A DNA stretch of 64,000 nucleotides from WJLY01 sp964562405 (GTDB lineage Bacteria; Joyebacterota; Joyebacteria; Joyebacterales; Joyebacteraceae). Location of the stretch: the NCBI GenBank assembly GCA_964562405.1, contig CAZLTC010000004.1, positions 1 through 64,000 of the forward strand, written 5' to 3'. The notes under the pieces were generated by a model. It saw nothing but the letters and a program-made list of their open reading frames with translations, had not been told where the DNA came from and ran no database searches. This document shows positions 17,614-25,917 of this stretch, in pieces. Made by a program: the position numbers and the translations under genes. Positions within the stretch are counted from its first letter, which is position 1, and every line of letters begins with the position of its first letter.

Positions 17614-18369
17614 ATGAAGAGGATCGCTATCGCGGCGTCGGTCGTCCTGGTCTTCGTTCTGGCTCTGCCCGTCGAGACCCTTGCTCACTCATCGTTGCGG
17701 TGGGAGGGGTGGGGAGAGAACGCCACCGCCGGAGGAGCCTCGGAGGGGACTCACGCCTGGATCTCGCGCGGCCTCTATGAGAGGGGATGCGAGCTGGGTC
17801 TGGAGCGCGGCAGGTCTGCGGGAGCGGTCATCGCGGTGATGGCCGCGTGGGAGGTGTGCGAGGTGGCCGCGATGGACGCACAGGGGGTCTCGGTTCAGGA
17901 CCTTGCCGCGAACGCCGCCGGCGTTGCGGCGGGACTGACCGGGGTCGGCATGAGATACAGCTACGCGACATACAGAAGGCCCAAGGCCAGCGAAGAGTGT
18001 CCGTGGCTCGGTGTTCCCGTCATCCCTCGCAACGACATGACCTACGCCATCGAACTTGAGCACGACGGCTGGACGCTCGGATACAAGTACATGGGCCTGG
18101 CCGGCGACTTTGTGGTCGGAACCACGTCAATGCCCGTGCAGGTGGGCGATTGCGGGAAGCAGAGGATCGTTGGTTACATAGGGCACGAGTGGAAGAACGG
18201 GTGGCACTGCGCGGCGGGCTACGACGGTCTCGGTGAGGTGTCAGTAGGCGGTGGATACCGGCTCGTGCTTTGGGGGCTTGGCATCGACTTGAGCGCGCTC
18301 GGAGACGACGACGGACTCGGTTTCGGCGCTTCGTGTTTCGTCGACTACGGCACCGTCTTCGGGCGCTGA
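17614..18369 (+). CDS. exported protein, possibly DUF2279/YfiM-like
   Basis: 251 residues; ATG follows AGAGGAAC. Signal peptide 1-24 (MKRIAIAASVVLVFVLALPV then ETLA). Two stretches, AGAVIAVMAAWEVCEVAAMD and VQDLAANAAGVAAGLTGVGM, resemble the membrane-inserting helices and D-L-A-x-N-x-x-G motif seen in YfiM/DUF2279 lipoproteins. The second half (KYMGLAGDFVVG, GYIGHEWKNGWHCAAGYDG, VGGGYRLVLWGLG) looks like beta strands with alternating hydrophobic residues, as in small outer-membrane barrels. Cysteines at several places may form disulfides. Function unknown; the family call is weak. It converges on the MBL gene, sharing the hairpin at 18398. Confidence 0.6.
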   Translation: MKRIAIAASVVLVFVLALPVETLAHSSLRWEGWGENATAGGASEGTHAWISRGLYERGCELGLERGRSAGAVIAVMAAWEVCEVAAMDAQGVSVQDLAANAAGVAAGLTGVGMRYSYATYRRPKASEECPWLGVPVIPRNDMTYAIELEHDGWTLGYKYMGLAGDFVVGTTSMPVQVGDCGKQRIVGYIGHEWKNGWHCAAGYDGLGEVSVGGGYRLVLWGLGIDLSALGDDDGLGFGASCFVDYGTVFGR

Positions 18370-18397
18370 CAGCGGATTGCGGTGGTGGGGGACCGAA

Positions 18398-18427
18398 GAG
18401 CCCGCGGCCTTTGGAGGTCGCGGGCTC
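18398..18427. terminator. hairpin between convergent genes
   Basis: A 12-position stem with one mismatch (18398-18409 with 18416-18427) closes a 6-base loop. It lies 29 bases after the plus-strand stop and 30 before the minus-strand stop; the T-run is poor. Confidence 0.5.
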
Positions 18428-18456
18428 GCTCTTCGTGGGGCACGGGTACGAACGCC

Positions 18457-19224
18457 CTACAGCACTTCGTCTATCCTCTTCTGGAGTGCTTCGATGTGGG
18501 AGTCCAGCACTTCAGGCCCGCACACCTCGCCGTGACCCGGGACGACGGTGTCTATCTCGAACTTCTTGAGCTTCTCGAGACCGAGGACCCACTTCCTCCA
18601 ATCCTCCAGGCCTCCGAATATCGTGACCGGACCGGCGGTTTCGTTGATCGCGTCGCCCGCGTAGAGCGTTTTCGTTCTTGGATGGTAGACGACGAGCTCG
18701 GACCGCGCGTGCCCGGGGCAGTGGATCATCATGACCTCTTCACCGTTGACCGCGAGCGACATCTCCTCGCCCACGTGCCTGTGAGGAGCGACCGGGTGAA
18801 CGTTGCCGACGTGTGTCCTGTACATGTTCGAGTCTATCTGGAGGAACGCCTCCAGCATGCTCTGATAGTCGGCGGCGCCGAGGTGTTTGCGCGTCTCGGC
18901 CATGCAGGATGAGAACGACTTGTGCGCGTAGATCAGCGCGTGACGGTCGTCGAAATAGCTCGCCGCGAAGCAGTGGTCGAGGTGATGATGGGTGAGTATG
19001 ACGTACGCCATTTCCCTGCCCTGGGCTCGCGACTGAGCAAGATCCCAGAGGTAGGTCGCCTGGGCCTGCGTCTGTCCGGTGTTGATGAAGACGATGGTCT
19101 TGGCTGTCGTGACAATGCCGACGTTCGCCGCGTGAACGCCCTCGATGGTCTCCATTCCGAGAACGGCGTAGGTGCCGTTCCCGAAGTCTACGGTGCGCGG
19201 GGATCCGAGGCCAGGTCGGTCCAT
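18457..19224 (-). CDS. metallo-beta-lactamase-fold hydrolase
   Basis: 255 residues. The di-metal signature THHHLDHCFA is complete, followed by later ligands in HCPGHARSE, YAGDAINET and VVPGHGEVCG. Members include glyoxalase II, quinoprotein-associated hydrolases and lactonases; the order NVGIVTTAKTIVFINTG, then THHHLDH, fits the soxH/quinoprotein relay branch, but I would not name a substrate. ATG 19224 is preferred to GTG 19233 because the GGGGGTG ribosome site covers the GTG. No signal peptide. It follows thrS on the same strand by about 95 bases. Confidence 0.85.
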   Translation of the reverse strand: MDRPGLGSPRTVDFGNGTYAVLGMETIEGVHAANVGIVTTAKTIVFINTGQTQAQATYLWDLAQSRAQGREMAYVILTHHHLDHCFAASYFDDRHALIYAHKSFSSCMAETRKHLGAADYQSMLEAFLQIDSNMYRTHVGNVHPVAPHRHVGEEMSLAVNGEEVMMIHCPGHARSELVVYHPRTKTLYAGDAINETAGPVTIFGGLEDWRKWVLGLEKLKKFEIDTVVPGHGEVCGPEVLDSHIEALQKRIDEVL

Positions 19225-19318
19225 GTTCGTCACCCCCTGGTGTGCGGAAGCTTGCGTCGCGGGGCCGACGCCGGCCGCCTCGGAGAAGGGCGGCCGGGGT
19301 GGCCCTGATGCCCGCGGC

Positions 19319-21190
19319 TCAACCCACGAAGATGGGACGCTCGGAGAGCTTCGCGGGGACGTTGATCGGCAGGAACGGTCTTCCCTTGACTTCAGATTCG
19401 ATCCTCGACAGGAGCGCTTCGAGCGTCAGCGAACTCTGCTCGCCGCCGTGCACACGGAGCGAAAGCTCTCCGCCCTCCATCTCGCGGTCTCCCACGACGA
19501 GGATGTACGGGGTCCATCTGCGCTCGGCCTCGCGGATCTTCTTGCCGACGCTCATGTCGCGGTCGTCCATGTCGGCGCGGAACGGCACCTTTGAAAGCAG
19601 CTCCGCGCTGAACGCGCGATGGCGGTCCGCGACGGGAATGATGCGGACCTGGGTCGGAGCCAGCCACAGCGGGAATGAGGGCGTCTCTCCTCTCTTCATC
19701 CTTATCGCCTGCTGCTCCAGTATCGACGAGAAGACCCTCTCTATCGAGCCGGATATCGACGTGTGCATGAGTATCGGGTATTTCGGCTGCCCATCGTCAT
19801 CGACATACGTGATGTCGAACCGCTCGGTGTTCTCCACGTCGATCTGGACCGTCGAGAGGCACGAGGCCTTCGATTGCGCGTCCAGGAAGTTGAACTCGAG
19901 CTTGGCCACGAAGTAGAAGAACCTCTCGTCCCATATCTCGAGAAGCACCGGCCGGCCCGCCCGACGCACGATCTCACCGGCGAAGTCCGGGTCCTCGTCG
20001 AGGAACTCGCGAACGAACCTCACCGCGATCTCATACTCGAGCCCGAAGTCGCGCATGCAGGCCATCGAGAGGTCCATCTGGCGAAGGAACTCTTCCCTCG
20101 CGGCCTTCCGGTCTCGAGCCAGAGTGTGAAGGTCGGGCATCGTGAACGTGCGCAGCCTGCGCAGCCCGGCCAGCTCTCCCGACTGCTCTCGACGGAACGA
20201 ATAGTGGCTTATCTCGAAGAGCCGAACAGGCAGCATTCGGTACGACAGCTGCATGTCGTGCTGCATCAGGTACTGGCCGAAACACGCCGCGAAGCGGAGG
20301 AAGTACTCCTTCTTGTCCGACAGCAGCACGTACTGCCGCGCCGGAAAGCGGTTCAGATAGCTCATGAGGTTCGGGTGCTGGTAGTCGTACATTATCGGCG
20401 TCTCGACCCTCATCCCGCCGTACGCCGTCAGGAGTTCCGACACCCGGTCCTCCGACAACCGTTTGATCAGTTCGCCGTTAGGATACCATCGGAAGTTCCC
20501 GGGGTCCGATGCGGGCTCATAATCGACAAGCTCCAGTCTCCGCATGATCTCGATGTGCGCGGGAGGCTCCGACGAGACTCTCGTTCCCTCGATCTCGTAG
20601 TCGTACATCTTCTTGAAGGAGGGGTGCGGGGCGAAATCGAACTCGCCTGCCGGGATGTCGTCTCCGTCGGGGGTCCGAACCCTCCAGTCGGACCTCAGGG
20701 TCTTCTCGGACTTGATGGCGGCCGACGTCGGCGCGCCCTCGGCGGCGGCTCCCTCGCCCGGCAGGATCGTCTTGGCAAGCTCGGAGAGCGGGTGTCCCTT
20801 GCACTCGATGCTGAAGCCCTTGTAGAACCCGAAGGGCGCCTCGTGGATGTTGAGGCCCTTCTCACCAGCAAGCGCGTCCCTCACAGCGGCCAGCACCTTC
20901 GTGGCGACCCTCGGCGAGGAGAGGTCGCTAGAGAGGTGGGCGTACGGATAGAGCATCACGTCCGATGTCTCCACCTGCCTGGCCTGTTCGCGGATCGTCG
21001 CGGCCGCCTGCGAGGCTACCGACTCCACGTCCTTCTCGTCGATCTTCTCAGAGCACAGGAATGCCACCAGCGATTCGCCCAGTTCGCCCTGTCGCTGGCT
21101 CTCGTCGATCTCCGCGAGGCTGGAGACGGCCGAGGTCTTCTCGGTCACGTGATATGAGAAACTGCTCGCATGTATCAGGAGTATGCGCAT
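19319..21190 (-). CDS. thrS: archaeal-type threonyl-tRNA synthetase with editing domain
   Basis: 623 residues. The N-terminus is the archaeal ThrRS editing domain (MRILLIHASSFSYHVTEKT), not the TGS/SAD domains of normal bacterial ThrRS. Residues needed for removing misacylated serine in the archaeal domain appear conserved: His85 in YPYAHLS and Lys124 in PFGFYKGF, with CKGHPL after it. The class II core follows: AACFGQYL with the zinc Cys, motif 2 RLFEISHYSFRRE, TMPDLHTL, and motif 3 HTSISGSIERVFSSIL, then the anticodon domain to the end (PFRADMDDRDMSVGKKIREA). The start is set by homology of MRILLIH; its ribosome site is weak. It has its own promoter at 21271-21299. Confidence 0.92.
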   Translation of the reverse strand: MRILLIHASSFSYHVTEKTSAVSSLAEIDESQRQGELGESLVAFLCSEKIDEKDVESVASQAAATIREQARQVETSDVMLYPYAHLSSDLSSPRVATKVLAAVRDALAGEKGLNIHEAPFGFYKGFSIECKGHPLSELAKTILPGEGAAAEGAPTSAAIKSEKTLRSDWRVRTPDGDDIPAGEFDFAPHPSFKKMYDYEIEGTRVSSEPPAHIEIMRRLELVDYEPASDPGNFRWYPNGELIKRLSEDRVSELLTAYGGMRVETPIMYDYQHPNLMSYLNRFPARQYVLLSDKKEYFLRFAACFGQYLMQHDMQLSYRMLPVRLFEISHYSFRREQSGELAGLRRLRTFTMPDLHTLARDRKAAREEFLRQMDLSMACMRDFGLEYEIAVRFVREFLDEDPDFAGEIVRRAGRPVLLEIWDERFFYFVAKLEFNFLDAQSKASCLSTVQIDVENTERFDITYVDDDGQPKYPILMHTSISGSIERVFSSILEQQAIRMKRGETPSFPLWLAPTQVRIIPVADRHRAFSAELLSKVPFRADMDDRDMSVGKKIREAERRWTPYILVVGDREMEGGELSLRVHGGEQSSLTLEALLSRIESEVKGRPFLPINVPAKLSERPIFVG

Positions 21191-21270
21191 CTTAGGCTTC
21201 TTTCGTCTTCCGGGATGTGTCGTCCGGTCGGTGGTCGGCCGCGGCACGGGGACGCCCGCGGTGGAAGGTC

Positions 21271-21299
21271 ATTGTATCACGGATTCCTGAGTCGCTCAA
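21271..21299 (-). promoter_or_regulatory. promoter of thrS
   Basis: On the minus strand TTGAGC (21294-21299), 17-base spacer, TACAAT (21271-21276). It lies over the end of the ECF gene and gives a leader of about 75 bases before the thrS ATG. No T-box features are apparent. Confidence 0.6.
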
Positions 21300-21855
21300 T
21301 CGCCCGGATGATGGCTGGTATGAGCACGAGCTGCGCCGCGGCTCCTATCCACCCGGCTCCCAGCGCCGCGAGTGCGACAGCAGGTGTGCGGGCCTGTATG
21401 CCTATGACGGGCGCCATCCACACAACGACAGCGAGCCAGACGGCTCTGCCCGCGACCATTGCACAGAGGAGCGACAGCACGATGCCGGCGGTCGAGGGCC
21501 GCGCGCGGGTCGAGAAGCCGGACCTGAGCCTCGCGCGGGTGAGCGCCGATTCTATCGAAGGCCTGAGGAGCCCCGAGACCACACCGTAGGTCGCCAGCTC
21601 GAAGACCATCGGTACCATGTAGAAGACCGGCGGCCGGCCGGTGATGAGGGCGCTCAGCAGCGGCGAGCCGACCCCGACTATCAGGCCGGCCAGCGGGCCG
21701 AGCACCAGTCCCGCCACGAAGGTCGGCAGGTGCATGGGCAGGAAGATGCGTCCCCCCAGGGGAAAGCCGTGGAAGACGAGCGGCAGAGCTACGCCCATCG
21801 CCAGCAGAAGCGCGGTGCCGGTCATTGCGGTTGTGGAAAACCCTCGTCGGCTCAT
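21277..21855 (-). CDS. ECF transporter S component (substrate-binding membrane subunit)
   Basis: 192 residues with five or six membrane helices. The segment RIFLPMHLPTFVAGLVLGPLAG with GLIVGVGSPLLSALITG is the typical core of S components of energy-coupling-factor importers. Neither the EcfT nor the EcfA ATPase genes are in view, so it would use shared modules elsewhere. ATG 21855 is preferred because GAGG lies five bases upstream and it avoids overlap with the gene before it; ATG 21885 is also open. The partner gene encodes an FmdE-like protein, which hints at a metal or cofactor cargo, but the substrate is not known. Confidence 0.75.
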   Translation of the reverse strand: MSRRGFSTTAMTGTALLLAMGVALPLVFHGFPLGGRIFLPMHLPTFVAGLVLGPLAGLIVGVGSPLLSALITGRPPVFYMVPMVFELATYGVVSGLLRPSIESALTRARLRSGFSTRARPSTAGIVLSLLCAMVAGRAVWLAVVVWMAPVIGIQARTPAVALAALGAGWIGAAAQLVLIPAIIRAIERLRNP

Positions 21856-21868
21856 ACTGTCCTCGGGC

Positions 21869-22300
21869 CTACCTGCGTCTGACATCGAGGAGACTCTCCT
21901 CCGGCATCTTCCAGATGTCCATGGCGAAGCTCTCCTGGTTCTCCTCGGTGCACTCGTTCTCGATGCTGTCGAACACCGCGCTCCTGAGCGTCAGCACGAG
22001 TGCCCGCCCATCCTTCGCGGTCGCCTCCACCGACATGGTCCGCTCTTCCGAGACCTCGAGCCCACCGTTGCCAGTCGTGCACGGGGTGGCAGTTTGCAGG
22101 CCGTCGGCCAGGCACGAGTAGGGCGGCCGCCTGCCGGTCCTGGCGATCATGCGGTAGGTAAAGGGCTCGTTGCCAAGCTCCCTGGTGACCACGTGGCCCA
22201 TCCGGACGCCGACGACCAGGTAGGGCCCGAGATGCGTGTGAAACTCGGCGGCCCTTCTCAGTTCCTCCGGGATCTTCGTCCCGGGCGCTGTGTGCGGCAT
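21869..22300 (-). CDS. FmdE-like (formylmethanofuran dehydrogenase subunit E family) protein
   Basis: 143 residues. The N-terminal EFHTHLGPYLVVGVRMGHV matches the H-x-H-x-x-P/G-x-x-x-G-x-R core of the FmdE family, followed by CLADGLQTATPCTTGNG, the usual Cys-containing loop. Family members outside methanogens are small stand-alone proteins suspected of binding metal; the name does not imply methanogenesis. Ribosome site GGAGGT is well placed. It lies 13 bases before the ECF S-component gene, behind its own promoter, and the two probably act together. Confidence 0.75.
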   Translation of the reverse strand: MPHTAPGTKIPEELRRAAEFHTHLGPYLVVGVRMGHVVTRELGNEPFTYRMIARTGRRPPYSCLADGLQTATPCTTGNGGLEVSEERTMSVEATAKDGRALVLTLRSAVFDSIENECTEENQESFAMDIWKMPEESLLDVRRR

Positions 22301-22394
22301 CGCTGCGGCTACCTCCGTCTGGCGCGGCCGGCCTTGTCAGAGCCGTCCCCGTCCGGGCGCGTCGAAGGGGTGATGTACGTGTCGTTCCCTGCGG

Positions 22395-22424
22395 AGTATA
22401 CATGAGCGGAGGCCGCACCGCCAA
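22395..22424 (-). promoter_or_regulatory. putative promoter of the FmdE-like/ECF pair
   Basis: Minus-strand TTGGCG (22419-22424), 18-base spacer, TATACT (22395-22400), giving a leader of about 88 bases. I see no known riboswitch fold in the leader. Confidence 0.5.
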
Positions 22425-22449
22425 GCGCGGCGGGAGACTCCCCAAGAGC

Positions 22450-22477
22450 GCGGGGGCGGCCTCTCGGCCGCCCCCGC
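22450..22477. terminator. terminator-like hairpin after the tagged secreted-protein gene
   Basis: A perfect 12-bp GC stem (22450-22461 with 22466-22477) closes a TCTC loop, 25 bases beyond the stop at 22503. No T-run on either strand. Confidence 0.5.
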
Positions 22478-22502
22478 ATTCGCGTTCCGCCGCAGCGCGC
22501 GT

Positions 22503-23171
22503 CTACCTGTACAGCGCCTTGATCGTGCTCCAGCTCATGTCGCCCACCGGGTTGAACGGATCCGCCTCCGGAAGCTGGATCCACCCCTCCCAGCTGGTGC
22601 AGTCCCACACGAGGTCGGTGTTCTGCCCGTCCGACGATATGTCGAGCCGGAACAGGTGCCCCGCCATGTCCATCTCGGGGACGTCACCGAGCACGAAGAA
22701 GTGGCAGGAGGGTGGCCAGGGATCGGCGATGATCTCCGCGTAGTCGGCGCAGAGGAACTCAGGGTTTCCGCCCAAGGCGTCAACCCTGTAGAGCTCCACC
22801 GTGACGAAGGCGACTTCCTGTATGGTCTGCCGGAAGCAGAGCATCCCCGTGACGGTGCCTGCCACCTGGGTCGCATAGAGGTACCCGAGGTCGAGGTACG
22901 CACTCAGGGCGTCCTCTCCCTGACCTACTCTCGCGAACGAGTTCTCCGACTCGACCTGACCGCAGTCGGGGTCGTATCCGGGGTCCTCGGGAAGGACGAC
23001 CTCACCCTCCGGGGACACGAGCCCGCCGCTCCACTGGTCGTCCCAGATGCCGTTGGGAGCCGCGACCGGGCTGTCCCGGATGTACCAGAGCACCACGGGG
23101 TTGGCGGAGACCGCGTCTGCACACAGAACCGCGCAGAGCACGGAGCATGCAAAGATAGCAAGTGCTCGCAC
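22503..23171 (-). CDS. secreted protein of unknown function ending in SWSTIKALYR tag
   Basis: 222 residues. The signal peptide is about residues 1-24 (ALAIFACSVLCAVLCADAVSA). The mature part opens NPVVLWYIRDSPVAAPNGIW and has several Cys and many acidic residues; I do not recognise the fold. It has no NPFNP domain, but ends GDMSWSTIKALYR at the last residue, the same tag as the products ending at 14580 and 62556. GTG 23171 is preferred: GGGAGG lies just upstream, although the spacing is short; ATG 23186 would add five residues. A strong promoter lies at 23303-23331, giving a leader of about 125 bases. Confidence 0.7.
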   Translation of the reverse strand: MRALAIFACSVLCAVLCADAVSANPVVLWYIRDSPVAAPNGIWDDQWSGGLVSPEGEVVLPEDPGYDPDCGQVESENSFARVGQGEDALSAYLDLGYLYATQVAGTVTGMLCFRQTIQEVAFVTVELYRVDALGGNPEFLCADYAEIIADPWPPSCHFFVLGDVPEMDMAGHLFRLDISSDGQNTDLVWDCTSWEGWIQLPEADPFNPVGDMSWSTIKALYR

Positions 23172-23182
23172 CGGACCTCCCT

Positions 23183-23266
23183 TCATCTGTTGCCGGACGG
23201 TGGTCTCTTCCGAGGCGGTGCCGGCATCGCCAGGGTGAACAGCAGCAGGAATACGGAGGAACGCAT
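23183..23266 (-). CDS. possible 27-codon leader peptide upstream of the tagged secreted protein
   Basis: ATG 23266 with a weak GGAAG upstream opens a 27-codon frame: MRSSVFLLLFTLAMPAP and then a basic, Pro-rich end. Its TGA overlaps the ATG at 23186 (ATGA), so ribosomes could be passed to the main gene. The first half is as hydrophobic as a signal peptide. It lies within the leader that the promoter at 23303-23331 would make. This may be chance in GC-rich sequence. Confidence 0.25.
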   Translation of the reverse strand: MRSSVFLLLFTLAMPAPPRKRPPSGNR

Positions 23267-23302
23267 GTTCCGCTTCCTGCATGGTACACACATTCTCATG
23301 CA

Positions 23303-23331
23303 ATTATACCACGGTTTGCCGCGCAGCTCAA
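23303..23331 (-). promoter_or_regulatory. strong promoter of the tagged secreted-protein gene
   Basis: On the minus strand TTGAGC (23326-23331), exact 17-base spacer and perfect TATAAT (23303-23308). The predicted start is near 23296. The remainder of the divergent spacer, 23332-23535, is very GC-rich; I see a 14-base palindrome at 23456-23469 but no gene and no clear promoter for hypF. Confidence 0.75.
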
Positions 23332-23535
23332 GGTTGGCCGTGCGCCGGGGCCGTGGCGGTTCGGCCCGGGCGCGCTTGCCTGACCCATCTCGTGGGGGTA
23401 ACATGGCACCTGAACGGCCGGGGCAGGCCGACCGGACGCCGAGGCGAGCCAGCTTCGGCCCCGGGGCCGGAGAGCCCGGGCCTTCGCACGATAAGGAGGC
23501 GGACCTGGGCGTACCAGCGCCAGCGAGGGGGTGAA

Positions 23536-25890
23536 GTGTCGGCCGTAAGGCTCATAGTCCGGGGTGTGGTTCAGGGCGTCGGAATGCGGCCGTTCGTATA
23601 CAGAACGGCTCACCGTCACGGCGTCACCGGCTGGGTCCTGAACTCGAATCTCGGCGTGGTGATCGAGGCCGAGGGTCGCGACTGCTGTGTGGATGCCTTC
23701 TGTGAGTCTATACCTGCCGAGGCGCCGCCCCTTGCGCGCATCGAGTCGGTCGAGCGCGTCGACATCCCGGAACGGGGCCTGGCCGGGTTCGGGATCCGGA
23801 AGAGCCTGGAGAAGGACGATGGCACCACCCTCATCTGCCCGGACGTAGCCGTGTGCCCCGAGTGCCTAGCTGAGTTCCTGGACCCCGGGGACAGGCGTCA
23901 CGGTTACCCGTTCATCAACTGCACGAACTGCGGGCCGCGCTATTCGATCATCGAGTCGACGCCGTACGACAGGCCGAAGACGTCGATGCGCGAGTTCGTG
24001 ATGTGCGAGCGGTGCAGGCGCGAGTACGAGGACCCGCTGGACAGGAGGTTCCACGCGCAGCCGAATGCTTGCCCGGAGTGCGGACCTTCGCTGTCCCTCG
24101 TCGGGCCCGGTCGTCCAGGCGAGGCGCCTTCTGAGCTGGTCGAGGGCAGAAGCTACGCCATGATGCCGGCCGACGTCGCGCGCGTGTCCGTCGATGATCC
24201 CGCCGCCGCGGCGCGCTGGCTCCTCGAGCGAGGCGGCATCGTAGGCGTCCGCGGTCTCGGCGGGTACCACATCGCCGTCAACGCCCTGGACGGCATGTCG
24301 GTCCGGGCGCTCCGTGAGAAGAAGAGACGTCCCGCCAAACCCTTCGCGCTCATGTGTGCGTCGGTCGACGTCGCCCGGGCGCTTGCGGAGGTCTCTCCGG
24401 AAGAGGAGGCGGTGCTCACGAGTCCGTGGAGTCCGGTGGTCCTGCTCAGGAAGAGAGAGAGTCCCGACCTCGTCGTCTCCGGCGCTGTGGCGCCGGACAA
24501 TGCTTACCTCGGGATCATGCTCCCGAGCACCCCTCTGCACCACCTGCTGTTCGACGATGAGTTGCGGTGCCTGGTGATGACGAGCGCCAACTCGGCGGGG
24601 GAGCCCATAGCGGCGAGCATCGACGAGGCGAGAAGCAGGCTCGCCGGTATCACCCGTACGTTCCTGGATCACGACCGCGAGATCCGCAACAGGAATGATG
24701 ACTCGGTCGTGTACGTTGAGCGCGGGCGAGTGATGATGTCGCGGCGGTCGCGCGGGTACGCGCCGTATCCCATCGACGTTCACGCGGATACGGTCGACGT
24801 GCTGGCCTGCGGCACCGAGCTCAAGAACACTTTCGCGATGCTGCACGACGGCGCCGCCTACGTCGGACCGCACATCGGTGACATGGAGAACGACGAGACG
24901 CTGTCGTTCTACAAGGAGACCATCGGGAAGTTCCTCGACTGGTTCGGGATCGCCCCGGTCGTCGTCGCTCACGACCTGCACCCCGACTATCTTGCGACGC
25001 GCTTCGCGAAGCGGTACGCGGGCGAGCGCGGGCTGCCACTTGTTGGCGTTCAGCACCATCACGCGCACGTGGCGTCCGTCGCCGCCGAGAATGGCAGGCG
25101 GGGGCCGGTGTTGGGCCTCTCGCTCGACGGCACCGGATACGGGACCGACGGCGCGATATGGGGATGCGAGTTCCTCGTGTGTGACCTTTCGCGCTTTGAA
25201 CGCGCCGGGCATCTTGCTTACGTTGCCCTGCCGGGCGGCGACGCGGCGACGCGTCACCCGTACAGAGTAGCGCTCGCGCATCTGCACGCCGCCGGCCTCC
25301 CACGGTTCGCCGAGCGCGCGCGGGAGCTGTTCCACGACGTCGACCCCGACGAGCTGGACCTTGTCATCCAGCAGACCGAGAAGGGCGTCAATGCCATAGA
25401 CACGTCAAGTGCGGGGCGGCTCTTCGACGCCGTCTCCGCCCTACTGGGCATCAGGCGCGACGTGACCTACGAGGCGCAGGCCGCCATCGAGCTGGAATCG
25501 GCCGTGGACCGCTCGATCGACAGGACCTACCCGTACGAGGTCCGAGACGAGGGCGCGCTTGTAGTCGATCCCTCGCCGGTCGTCCTGGCCGTTCTGGAGG
25601 ACGTGACGTCCGGTGTGGACCGCAGCGAGATCGCGGCGACGTTCCACAACACGGTCGCCGAATTCTGTCGCGACATCGCCGGGAGGCTGGCCGAACGCCA
25701 CGACCTCGGGAGCGTCGCCCTGTGCGGAGGCGTCTTCCAGAACAGGCTCCTGTTGAGAAGACTCGTGGGTCTGCTCGAATCCGACGGGCTCGAGGTGCTG
25801 CTCCCGAGTGAGGTTCCCGTCAACGACGGTGGCGTATCGCTCGGGCAGGCCGTCGTGGCGAATGAGCGATGCCTGCGGGGAGAGCTGTGA
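23536..25890 (+). CDS. hypF: carbamoyltransferase HypF, NiFe-hydrogenase maturation
   Basis: 784 residues, normal length. HypF uses carbamoyl phosphate and ATP to load a carbamoyl group on the C-terminal Cys of HypE, the source of the cyanide ligands of the NiFe site. Domains in order: acylphosphatase (VRGVVQGVGMRPFVYR, 1-90), two zinc fingers (CPECLAEFLD with CTNCGPRYS; CERCRREYED with CPECGP, about 100-180), YrdC-like (VRGLGGYHIAVNA, KKRRPAKPFALM), and a Kae1-like domain with HHHAHVASVAAENG, LDGTGYGTDGAIWGCE and LCGGVFQNRLL. GTG 23536 follows GAGGGGG; the frame is open further upstream but without family similarity. First gene of the hyp operon. Confidence 0.96.
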   Translation: MSAVRLIVRGVVQGVGMRPFVYRTAHRHGVTGWVLNSNLGVVIEAEGRDCCVDAFCESIPAEAPPLARIESVERVDIPERGLAGFGIRKSLEKDDGTTLICPDVAVCPECLAEFLDPGDRRHGYPFINCTNCGPRYSIIESTPYDRPKTSMREFVMCERCRREYEDPLDRRFHAQPNACPECGPSLSLVGPGRPGEAPSELVEGRSYAMMPADVARVSVDDPAAAARWLLERGGIVGVRGLGGYHIAVNALDGMSVRALREKKRRPAKPFALMCASVDVARALAEVSPEEEAVLTSPWSPVVLLRKRESPDLVVSGAVAPDNAYLGIMLPSTPLHHLLFDDELRCLVMTSANSAGEPIAASIDEARSRLAGITRTFLDHDREIRNRNDDSVVYVERGRVMMSRRSRGYAPYPIDVHADTVDVLACGTELKNTFAMLHDGAAYVGPHIGDMENDETLSFYKETIGKFLDWFGIAPVVVAHDLHPDYLATRFAKRYAGERGLPLVGVQHHHAHVASVAAENGRRGPVLGLSLDGTGYGTDGAIWGCEFLVCDLSRFERAGHLAYVALPGGDAATRHPYRVALAHLHAAGLPRFAERARELFHDVDPDELDLVIQQTEKGVNAIDTSSAGRLFDAVSALLGIRRDVTYEAQAAIELESAVDRSIDRTYPYEVRDEGALVVDPSPVVLAVLEDVTSGVDRSEIAATFHNTVAEFCRDIAGRLAERHDLGSVALCGGVFQNRLLLRRLVGLLESDGLEVLLPSEVPVNDGGVSLGQAVVANERCLRGEL

Positions 25891-25917
25891 TAGTCTCGAT
25901 GTGGATGGAGGTTCCTC

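Noticed and set aside
23403..23534. A 43-codon frame (MAPERPGQADRT...) just before hypF.
   Set aside because: No ribosome site, composition typical of GC-rich non-coding sequence, and no similarity; it overlaps the hypF ribosome site.
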